Part shown: positions 1 through 5,992 of the stretch, piece after piece | Position numbering within the stretch: the stretch's first letter is position 1 | Layout: every line of letters starts with the position of its first letter | Assembly (NCBI GenBank): GCA_030601885.1 | Contig: JAUWAU010000023.1 | Location: forward strand, 1 to 64,000 | Length of the DNA: 64,000 nucleotides | Direction of reading: 5' to 3' | From: Armatimonadota bacterium | Lineage (GTDB): Bacteria; Armatimonadota; Zipacnadia; JAUWAU01 | Program-made: the position numbers and the translations under genes | Notes under the pieces: model-generated | Databases searched by the model: none | What the model was told of the DNA's origin: nothing | The model's input: the letters and a program-made list of their open reading frames with translations, nothing else

Positions 1-1
1 G

Positions 2-181
2 GTGGAGCCGGTGTTCGGGCAGATCAAAGCAGCACGCGGCTTTCGGCAGTTCCTGCTGCGGGGGTTGGAGAAGGTGCAGCACGAGTGGCGGCTGATCTGC
101 ACGGCGCACAACCTGCTGAAGCTGGCCCCTGTCTATAGCGGGGCACCGTATGGTGCGGGGGCCGTGTCGGGCAGCGGGTGA
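2..181 (+). CDS. IS1182-type transposase, C-terminal end only (runs off the window)
   Basis: The last 59 codons of a DDE transposase are visible; the rest lies upstream of the window. The segment VEPVFGQIKAARGF, followed by RGLEKV and ICTAHNLLKL, is the conserved end of the IS1182 transposase family (DDE_Tnp_1-like). In that fold the Glu of VEPVFGQIK is the last acidic residue of the catalytic DDE triad. The frame is open from the window edge to TGA at 179-181. I cannot tell whether the element is intact or find its right inverted repeat downstream. Family call: established motif. Activity: unknown. Confidence 0.8.
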   Translation: MEPVFGQIKAARGFRQFLLRGLEKVQHEWRLICTAHNLLKLAPVYSGAPYGAGAVSGSG

Positions 182-325
182 CAGTGTTGCCCGGGGCTCA
201 TGGGGAGCACGAGCGCCTGGGGGGTGGAGCCAAGCAGGCACCGCCGCCCCCGCCACAGACGCCTGCGTCGGTGACCCAAGCACCCATCGCAACACCAAGG
301 CTTCACCCCAGCACCGCGATCGCAA

Positions 326-496
326 CTACGACAACAATAACCAATACAAACAGCACTCCCGCTTGTTAGGCAGACAGGCTCCTAGCTCCCGCTTTCGCTC
401 AAGTCGGTGGTCAACACAGGCTACAATAACCCCGGCCAGCAGTCCCACAAACGAGGCTGCGACACCGGTGATGGCACCCATCCAGTAGGGGTTCAT
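326..496 (-). CDS. small predicted single-pass membrane protein (56 aa)
   Basis: Unrecognised protein found by reading the minus strand; it is too short for usual gene calling. It starts MNPYWMGAITGVAA, continues as a hydrophobic segment (about residues 7-27, rich in G, A, V, L), then a strongly basic stretch DHRLERKREL, and ends at TAG. The ATG at 494-496 is preceded by GGGAGGG with an 8-nt spacer, the best reason to believe it is translated. The N-out/C-in charge pattern (positive residues after the helix) fits a membrane anchor. It lies between the transposase end and a second small membrane-protein gene. The flanks (182-325 and 497-634) show nothing else convincing. Confidence 0.45.
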   Translation of the reverse strand: MNPYWMGAITGVAASFVGLLAGVIVACVDHRLERKRELGACLPNKRECCLYWLLLS

Positions 497-634
497 CGTC
501 CCATCCCTCCCCCATCTACGGCTGTACGTGGAGGTTCACCACGCGGGCAGGCCCTCCCTGCCGCCGGTTCGACGAGGACCAGGAGGACGGGGACGGGGCG
601 TAGAAGGCGCTGCGGTATCGGGAGGTGTGTGCTG

Positions 635-1183
635 ATGTCGGAGACACCGAAGCGCAGGTGGCCCAGTCATCTGTTCTGGTTGGCCTTCGTCTTCATTGTT
701 GTGGGCGTCATCGTTTTGCTCATACTGGCATCCTACGGAGAAGATGCCGTTCGCGTAGGGGCCATCTGCCAGATGGGGATGCTCGCCATCGCGGCCATCG
801 TCGCCGCGTGGTACGCGGACGAGGCGCGGCGCCTCGCAGACGAAGCTTTCGAGACCAGGAAGCTGCTGCTGCGGCCACACGTCTACCTGAAGCAGGACCG
901 TACGCCCAATGGCAGGCGTGACCCACATCAGGTACATGCACACAATGCGGGTCCGGGAACCGCGTACAACGTGAGACTGAAGTGGCGGTGCCCCGAGCCG
1001 CATGACGGGCTGCACAAATTTGGCCGTCTGTGTCCAACAGAGGACTCGCAGTCCATCTCGGGCCAGCCTCACAATGGTGCTCTGTTGATGTACTGCAGCG
1101 AGTTTGGCGACGAGGACGAGTGGCCGTACACGAAGCACACCACTGAGGAAGGCGAGACGTACTGGTTTCCGGGCGAATTGTAA
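635..1183 (+). CDS. hypothetical membrane protein (182 aa)
   Basis: Unrecognised. The start ATG at 635 follows GGAGGTG with a good spacer and gives the N-terminus MSETPKRRWPSHLFW. Two hydrophobic segments follow (about residues 12-32, FVFIVVGVIVLLILAS, and 42-58, MGMLAIAAIVAAWYA), then an Ala/Arg-rich amphipathic linker (DEARRLADEAFETRKLLL) and a soluble C-terminal domain of about 100 residues (RPHVYLKQ ... HNAGPGTAYNVRLKW). The layout of two helices plus a beta-rich domain is common in small bacterial inner-membrane proteins of unknown role. A longer in-frame upstream reading exists, but its Pro/Arg-rich composition looks non-coding. Confidence 0.6.
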   Translation: MSETPKRRWPSHLFWLAFVFIVVGVIVLLILASYGEDAVRVGAICQMGMLAIAAIVAAWYADEARRLADEAFETRKLLLRPHVYLKQDRTPNGRRDPHQVHAHNAGPGTAYNVRLKWRCPEPHDGLHKFGRLCPTEDSQSISGQPHNGALLMYCSEFGDEDEWPYTKHTTEEGETYWFPGEL

Positions 1184-1189
1184 GGGGCA

Positions 1190-1376
1190 ATTCCTTCGCC
1201 ACCGGCACGTTGACATCGTCGCGTTCGAGGTGGGGCAGCAGTTCAGGGGCGGCTTCGACGGCGACGGCGGCCTGTTCTATGGTGCGTGTGCTGACGCCTA
1301 CCTTCGCGGCGACGGCCTCGGTGGCTTTGCCTTCGTCAGAAAGGTCGCGCAGTTTTGGGCAATAATACACTTGGCG
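1190..1376 (-). pseudogene. ParB-like HTH protein, 3' fragment (distal side of NYN element)
   Basis: On the minus strand the frame reads KLRDLSDEGKATEAVAAK, VGVSTRTIEQ, then APELLPHLERDDVNVPVAKE. This resembles the helix-turn-helix and following helix of ParB-related / plasmid-phage regulators (A-x5-VGVS-x-RT-x-E). The reading is cut off just before the end of the convergent membrane-protein gene. Its missing first half lies at about 2153-2345 on the same strand. Removing exactly 800 bp (element plus one 2-bp target copy) puts the two halves in the same frame and gives GSAK-LRDL. So this is an insertionally broken, also end-truncated, gene remnant. Confidence 0.6.
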
Positions 1377-1392
1377 GATCACCGCGACCGGA

Positions 1393-2025
1393 CTACCAGC
1401 TCGTGGGCTTGTGGAAGGTGCCGTCCGCGTCCATGAGAGTGCAGGGGAATTGGCTTGCTTGCAGGGCTCCGGAACGGATGCGCTTGCAAAAGTCAACCTC
1501 GGCTGCCAGCTTCTGGCTCACGCGCATTTGGGGGCAGATTAGCCCGACTTTCTTGCCGAGTTCGCGCCGGACGATCTGTATCGCCGGAATGAGATCAGTG
1601 TCATTGGAGATGACAACCGCTGTGTCATATCTGTCCAGATGGGCATCATGCAGGAGGTGCGTCGCTAGAGCTACGTCCGCGCCTTTCTCCTCTGTCTTGA
1701 TGACCTCCGTGAATCCCTGGCTGTCCGCCCGTGGCATCCGGACCTTGTGGGACAGAAAGCTGCCGTAGAAGATATCTAGGTTGGGGATCGTCGCCAACGC
1801 GCGAAGGTATACGCGCTGTCGGTTCGGCTGGTCTGGATCCTTGGGTAGTGCCGTCACTAGGGCAGTGAAGTACTTGAGCCGGTCGATCTGGTCTTTGGGC
1901 AGAAGAAACTTGGATAACATTGAGAGGTCAAGCCACCGGTACTGCGTGTCTTTCACCGCGCCGTAGTAGAGGTTAAACCCGTCGATGTATACTCTGGTCG
2001 GCAGCGAGGCCGCCCGCAAACGCAA
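1393..2025 (-). CDS. NYN-domain (LabA/DUF88-like) putative ribonuclease
   Basis: 210 aa. The family fold is PIN-like and uses a cluster of acidic residues to bind metal and cut RNA. The marks are visible: VYIDGFNLYYG near the N-terminus (first catalytic Asp), EEKGADVALATHLL in the middle, and AVVISNDTDLIPAI (second Asp cluster), then a short strand KKVGLICP. The only plausible start is TTG at 2023-2025 (or TTG two codons later); no ATG is in frame before the motif. The SD-like AGG lies in the 3' arm of a hairpin immediately upstream, so translation may be controlled. It is the sole gene of the TIR-bounded element. A cellular role is not known from sequence alone. Confidence 0.85.
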   Translation of the reverse strand: MRLRAASLPTRVYIDGFNLYYGAVKDTQYRWLDLSMLSKFLLPKDQIDRLKYFTALVTALPKDPDQPNRQRVYLRALATIPNLDIFYGSFLSHKVRMPRADSQGFTEVIKTEEKGADVALATHLLHDAHLDRYDTAVVISNDTDLIPAIQIVRRELGKKVGLICPQMRVSQKLAAEVDFCKRIRSGALQASQFPCTLMDADGTFHKPTSW

Positions 2026-2029
2026 AAGA

Positions 2030-2045
2030 CCTGACCGAAGTCAGG
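2030..2045 (-). promoter_or_regulatory. UUCG-capped hairpin in the NYN-gene leader
   Basis: The minus strand reads CCTGACTTCGGTCAGG, a perfect 6-bp stem with the very stable TTCG tetraloop, followed by TCTTTTG that runs into the TTG start codon. The only purine-rich SD-like bases (CAGG) are in the 3' arm. The hairpin could therefore occlude the ribosome site, or act as a short terminator/attenuator. The structure is seen directly; the regulatory role is inferred. Confidence 0.45.
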
Positions 2046-2087
2046 CCTTCGCTTTCCCTTCGCCGAAGCTCCGGGGTAGTTAACGTG

Positions 2088-2115
2088 AGTATACCCCATG
2101 CCGTTGTTTTGTCAA
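2088..2115 (-). promoter_or_regulatory. sigma-70-type promoter of the NYN gene
   Basis: On the minus strand: TTGACA (2110-2115), a 16-bp spacer, then TATACT (2088-2093), a near-consensus promoter. It would start transcription near 2081 and give a leader of about 55 nt before the TTG start at 2025, containing the hairpin at 2030-2045. It lies inside the TIR-bounded element, so the element carries its own promoter. Confidence 0.65.
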
Positions 2116-2152
2116 CCCCCCATTGTGGTGCGTCAAGTACATTATTGCCCAA

Positions 2153-2389
2153 TTTTGCGCTACCTTTTTCGCCGTCCTTGCCTTCGTCATCTGCTTTAGG
2201 CCGCTTTCGGCCTAAACCAACCTCTCCGTGCTGCACCGCACGCCCTCGCTCCTGGCCCTCCCGCTGCCTCTGCTTCGCCGCCTCGCGCTCCCGATCCAGC
2301 AGCTTGAGGCCTACGGCGGCGCGCTGTGCGGTGGTGAGATGGCAGCTCCTGCGCCTCGGCGATCTGCTCGGGGGAGCAGCCACGGGCTG
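2153..2389 (-). pseudogene. ParB-like HTH protein, 5' fragment (proximal side of NYN element)
   Basis: On the minus strand from about 2341 the frame reads HLTTAQRAAVGLKLLDRE, then a charged, Gln/Arg-rich linker, and ends EKGSAK at the element boundary. The LTTAQRAA motif followed by a basic linker is typical of the ParB-like HTH group whose second half is found at 1190-1376. Upstream of 2345 the likely continuation SPEQIAEAQE is in another frame, so there is a further frameshift. The fragment runs up to the stop codon of the symporter gene (2390). It is clearly a remnant, broken by the NYN element. Confidence 0.5.
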
Positions 2390-3913
2390 CTATTCGTCTC
2401 TCTGTGTCTTCCCCTTGGCGTTCCCAACCAGTGCGCTCAAAGCCAAGCCGACCAGGAAGATCGTCAGCGTGCCGATGACGCAGATCAGCAAGCTGTTGAG
2501 CGGATTGGCAAATGCGCCCAGGTGCTCTTTGAGTCCAGGGAACTTCGGCAGCGTCATCCAGACGATAACCAGAATGCCGATGCAGGCCGCGATGGCCGCG
2601 GGGGCGCTGCGTGCGCGGCGGGAGAAGTAGCCCAGCAGGAAGAGCCCCAACATTCCGCCGCTGAAAATGCCCGCCAGGTTCCACCATACATCCAGAATGT
2701 TGACGCCCTCGGGCACTTGGCTGATCGCCAGGCCGATGCACGTGCCCAGGATCCCCCAGACGAGGGTGCTGATGTAGAGAACGCGCATGGACTCCCGCTC
2801 GCCGGCGTCCCGGCGGAAGTAGCGCTTGTAGAAGTCGGTGAGGATGAGTGTCGCTGAGCAGTTCAGGCTGCTATCCACCGAGCTCATCGCGGCGGCGAAG
2901 ATGGCGGCGATGAGCACCCCCCGTACCCCCATCGGCAGCTCCGTCACGATGAAATGCGGAAAAACCCAGTCGGGTTTGCCGGCGGCTATGATGTCCGGAG
3001 ACAGCAGTTGAGGGTGAGCGGTGTAGTAGGCGAACAGCCCCGTGCCTATGAAGAAGAACAAAGCCGAGATCGGGATGTACAGCAGGGCGCCGAGCCACAC
3101 GGATTTGCGGGCGTCCTCCGTCGATCGTGCGGTGACGTAGCGCTGGATGTAGCTCTGGTCGATGCCGAAGTTCTGGAGATTGATGAACAGCCCGTAGAGC
3201 AACACGACCCAGAAGGTCGCCTCAGTCAAGCTCGGCCCGAAGCTGCCGAGGCTGAACTTGTGGTGCTCGGCCCCGATAGCGAAGAGCTGTCCCATCCCTT
3301 CTGGCAGACCAAACAGCAGCAGAGCGGCGGACGCCACGGCGCCACCGATGAGAACGATGCTCTGTACGACGTCTGTCCATATCACGGCCTCGATCCCGCC
3401 GAGGAGGGTGTAGATCGTCACCAACACGCCCGTTGCGATAATGATGGTTCCCACATCCCACCCCAGCAGGCGGTGCAGAGGCATCGCCACCAGGCACATT
3501 ATCGCCCCCATCCGCACCACCTGTGTGAGCAGATAGCAAATCGTTGCATACGAACGCGCCCACGGGCCGAAGCGGTCCTCGAGGTAGCTGTAGGCCGAGA
3601 TCTCACCACGCTTGCGATACAGAGGCACGAAGTACCGCGTAGCGACCCACGCCGCCAGCGGCAGCGACAGACTGAAAACGAAGGCGTTCCAATTGGCCGA
3701 GTATGCTTTGCCGGGAAGCGCCAGGAAGCTGATGCTGCTCACGTATGTGCCGAGAATCGAAAGTCCCACGGCCCAGCCGGGAATGCGCCGCCCGGCGGCC
3801 ATGAACCCCTCTGTCGAACGGCTCCGGCGCACGAAGTAAGAGCCGAATGCCACAACGCCAACGACGTACGCGATCAGCACTGCAACGTCCAAGCCGGCCA
3901 GATGGCTGCTCAA
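2390..3913 (-). CDS. sodium:solute symporter (SSS family)
   Basis: 507 aa, about 13 hydrophobic segments beginning LDVAVLIAYVVGVVAFGSYF. Family marks include GWAVGLSILGTYVSSISFLA, YLEDRFG, QVVRMG, the central GGIEAVIWTDVVQ (the conserved G-G-x-x-A-V-x-W-T-D of SSS proteins) and SSVDSSLNCSATLI. SSS carriers import sugars, sialic acid, amino acids or organic acids with Na+; the substrate is not readable here. I chose TTG at 3911-3913 because AGGAGG lies 7 nt upstream; a longer reading would overlap the end of the upstream gene. It follows the FG-GAP gene by 35 nt, so the two are probably cotranscribed, next to the sialidase-like genes. Confidence 0.9.
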   Translation of the reverse strand: MSSHLAGLDVAVLIAYVVGVVAFGSYFVRRSRSTEGFMAAGRRIPGWAVGLSILGTYVSSISFLALPGKAYSANWNAFVFSLSLPLAAWVATRYFVPLYRKRGEISAYSYLEDRFGPWARSYATICYLLTQVVRMGAIMCLVAMPLHRLLGWDVGTIIIATGVLVTIYTLLGGIEAVIWTDVVQSIVLIGGAVASAALLLFGLPEGMGQLFAIGAEHHKFSLGSFGPSLTEATFWVVLLYGLFINLQNFGIDQSYIQRYVTARSTEDARKSVWLGALLYIPISALFFFIGTGLFAYYTAHPQLLSPDIIAAGKPDWVFPHFIVTELPMGVRGVLIAAIFAAAMSSVDSSLNCSATLILTDFYKRYFRRDAGERESMRVLYISTLVWGILGTCIGLAISQVPEGVNILDVWWNLAGIFSGGMLGLFLLGYFSRRARSAPAAIAACIGILVIVWMTLPKFPGLKEHLGAFANPLNSLLICVIGTLTIFLVGLALSALVGNAKGKTQRDE

Positions 3914-3948
3914 GACTTCGCCTCCTGACGGGATCGCATGGCTGCTGT

Positions 3949-5922
3949 CTAACCAGCGCGTGCCCGGGGATTCCTCAGGTAGTACAAGTAGCCATCCTCC
4001 GCCCCAACAAGCAGATCCGGAATCCCATTGCGGTCCCAATCGACGACCGTTGGGCACGTGGTGTGTCCGGCCAACACCCGCGGGTGAACGGGCCCCATGT
4101 TTCGGAAAACGTACTCGCCCGGCTCGGTCGCGACGTTGCGCATGAAGTCGATGTTCACGCTATTGACCAGGAGATCAAGCCGTCCGTCCCCGTCCCAATC
4201 CACGATCGTCAACTTGCGCCGTCCGCTTCTCCCGGCCCAGCCGCCGTTCAGACGCAGAGGAAGCGGGTCCGCGCTGGTAGAGGCGTGAGCGCCCCGGAAG
4301 ACGCGCTCGCCGGGCAGAAGCCTGAGTCTGCCCTTCATCCGCCGGCGCTCGAAGAACGCCGGGTATCCGTCCTGATCGAGCATGATGAGGTCATTCAGCG
4401 TGTCGCCGTTGAGGTCCATGACCACCGGACTCGTGCGCCACTGGGTCACGAGCTGCTTGCCCTTGGGCTTCCACCAGTTCCAGGCCGGCTTTGGAGTATC
4501 GCCCGGCCACTCGACCTCGATGCGCTGTGCCCGCTTCAGCTTGGGCTCGGCGGGCGTGCCGATGTTTCTGTACCAGAGCACCTCGCCCCAGATGGAGTTG
4601 ACGACGATGTCGGGCAGACCGTCGTGGTCCCAGTCGGCGACACTGAGCACGGTGTAACCCCACTTCGCCTCCGCCGGGCCCTGGATGGAGCCGTTGTAGC
4701 CCGCCTGGATTCGAATGACGCGGCCTCCTGCCTTGAGGTACACAGGAGCGGCCCACTTCGGCGGATCGCCGCCACCCAGGTTCTCGACGAAGCTGATGTA
4801 GCCCGCCGTATCGCCGCAGATCAGATCCTCGTCGCCGTCGCCATCCCAGTCGTAGCTGCACGGCGTGACCAGCGCGCCGCACTTCACGTTGTCGGCCTCC
4901 TGCTGGAAGAAGACCGGCGGGAGGAACGCGGGCATGCCGCCCACGAGCTTCCCGGTGCTCTCGACGAGCGCCACCCGACCGTCCTCCTGTCCCACCACGA
5001 GGTCCACGTCGCCGTCCTTGTCCCAGTCGATGGCCACCGGCACGATCATCTCCAGGTCCATCTTGATGATACGGCCCTTGTGCTTGAGGAAACGGCCCTT
5101 TGCGTACCGAGGCTGCATCCGCGTGCCGATGTTCTCGAAGTACGTGAGCTTGTCCAGGAACTCGCCGCAGATGATGTCCAGGTCCCCATCGCCGTCCCAA
5201 TCCGCGAGATTCGGCGATGGACAGCCGAACACGTCCAACGGCGCGCCGCCGGCCTGGATCTGTACGGCCTCCGCATACTCGGGCTTCGCGTTCGTGCCGG
5301 TGTTCTTCACGAAGTATACGTAGGCGTGCAGCGGCCCATTGGTCCAGACTCCCTCGGCATTGAAGGCATCGTCCCAGCCATACTCGCGCCAGTCGCTGGC
5401 GCCGATGATGAGGTCATCGACGCCGTCGCCGTCGTAATCGCACACCTTCCACTGGTTCGAGCGCCCCGTGTAGAATGTCTTCTTGTAGGGAATGGGGACG
5501 CCGGCGCTGAGGCACTTGGTGCGGAACTCCGGGTGGCTCTGGCCCGGCGTAAGGACATGGCACGAATCCCCCCCGTAGGAAATCGTTACGTTGCTTTTCG
5601 CCTCACCCACACGGATGGCCGGCTTGAACACGGGGTATTTCACATTTCCGCTGGTGTTCTCGAAGAAGAACACGCCGTTCGAGGGCCTATTAGTGGTGGC
5701 GGCGACCAGATCGTGGTCCCCGTCGCCATCGTAATCCATGGGCAGCGGAAGGGCCCAGAGGCCGACGCCGAGATCCACGACGAGGCCCGGGTGGTTGTAC
5801 TTGATGGGCTCCAGGCTGGCGGCGCCTTGCGCTGCCGCCGCATCCGACGCACGAGAGGGCCCGGCCGACCAGATTAACAGCAAGCCGGCTGTGGCCAGAA
5901 CTTGCCTGCTCCCATTCTTCAT
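3949..5922 (-). CDS. exported FG-GAP/VCBS-repeat beta-propeller protein
   Basis: 657 aa with a signal peptide (MKNGSRQVLATAGLLLIWSAG ... SRA). The mature part is a chain of repeats, each with a calcium-loop motif of the D-x-D-x-D-G-x-x-D type: MDYDGDGDHDLV, CDYDGDGVDDLI, ADWDGDGDLDII, IDWDKDGDVDLV, YDWDGDGDEDLI, ADWDHDGLPDIV, MDLNGDTLNDLI, VDWDGDGRLDLL and VDWDRNGIPDLL. These repeats build seven-bladed propellers, as in integrin-like bacterial surface proteins and some lyases. No catalytic motif is visible, so it may bind polysaccharide or another surface protein. It lies upstream of the symporter and downstream of two exported sialidase-like proteins on the same strand. Confidence 0.85.
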   Translation of the reverse strand: MKNGSRQVLATAGLLLIWSAGPSRASDAAAAQGAASLEPIKYNHPGLVVDLGVGLWALPLPMDYDGDGDHDLVAATTNRPSNGVFFFENTSGNVKYPVFKPAIRVGEAKSNVTISYGGDSCHVLTPGQSHPEFRTKCLSAGVPIPYKKTFYTGRSNQWKVCDYDGDGVDDLIIGASDWREYGWDDAFNAEGVWTNGPLHAYVYFVKNTGTNAKPEYAEAVQIQAGGAPLDVFGCPSPNLADWDGDGDLDIICGEFLDKLTYFENIGTRMQPRYAKGRFLKHKGRIIKMDLEMIVPVAIDWDKDGDVDLVVGQEDGRVALVESTGKLVGGMPAFLPPVFFQQEADNVKCGALVTPCSYDWDGDGDEDLICGDTAGYISFVENLGGGDPPKWAAPVYLKAGGRVIRIQAGYNGSIQGPAEAKWGYTVLSVADWDHDGLPDIVVNSIWGEVLWYRNIGTPAEPKLKRAQRIEVEWPGDTPKPAWNWWKPKGKQLVTQWRTSPVVMDLNGDTLNDLIMLDQDGYPAFFERRRMKGRLRLLPGERVFRGAHASTSADPLPLRLNGGWAGRSGRRKLTIVDWDGDGRLDLLVNSVNIDFMRNVATEPGEYVFRNMGPVHPRVLAGHTTCPTVVDWDRNGIPDLLVGAEDGYLYYLRNPRARAG

Positions 5923-5992
5923 TGGGCTTTGCTCTCCGCTATCGCTGGGTCAGGACTCAGGTGGTGAATGGCCCAAGTCGTTCCCGGCGAGC

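Larger units (their letters stand above)
1355..2152. mobile_element. 798-bp element with terminal inverted repeats carrying one NYN-domain gene
   Basis: The two ends are inverted copies of TTGGGCAATAATRYACTTG followed by RCG (left 1355-1376, right 2131-2152; 19 of 22 identical). Both ends are flanked by TT, consistent with a 2-bp target duplication (1353-1354 and 2153-2154). The element sits inside a ParB-like HTH gene, and deleting 800 bp restores that gene's frame. Its only gene is the NYN-domain ORF, with its own TTGACA/TATACT promoter inside the element. No recognisable transposase is encoded. It could be a nonautonomous transposon with cargo or a novel element. What I see: TIRs, duplication and frame repair. 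What I infer: mobility. Confidence 0.7.

Noticed and set aside
150..488. Plus-strand frame of 112 codons after the transposase end
   Set aside because: Ser/Thr/Arg/Pro-rich composition without SD; the opposite strand holds a better-supported 56-aa membrane protein.
3847..5877. 676-codon open frame on the plus strand
   Set aside because: It runs antisense to the FG-GAP repeat gene, whose nine D-x-D-x-D-G motifs and signal peptide are unmistakable. Its own product is an Arg/Val/His-rich string without domains, an effect of high GC.
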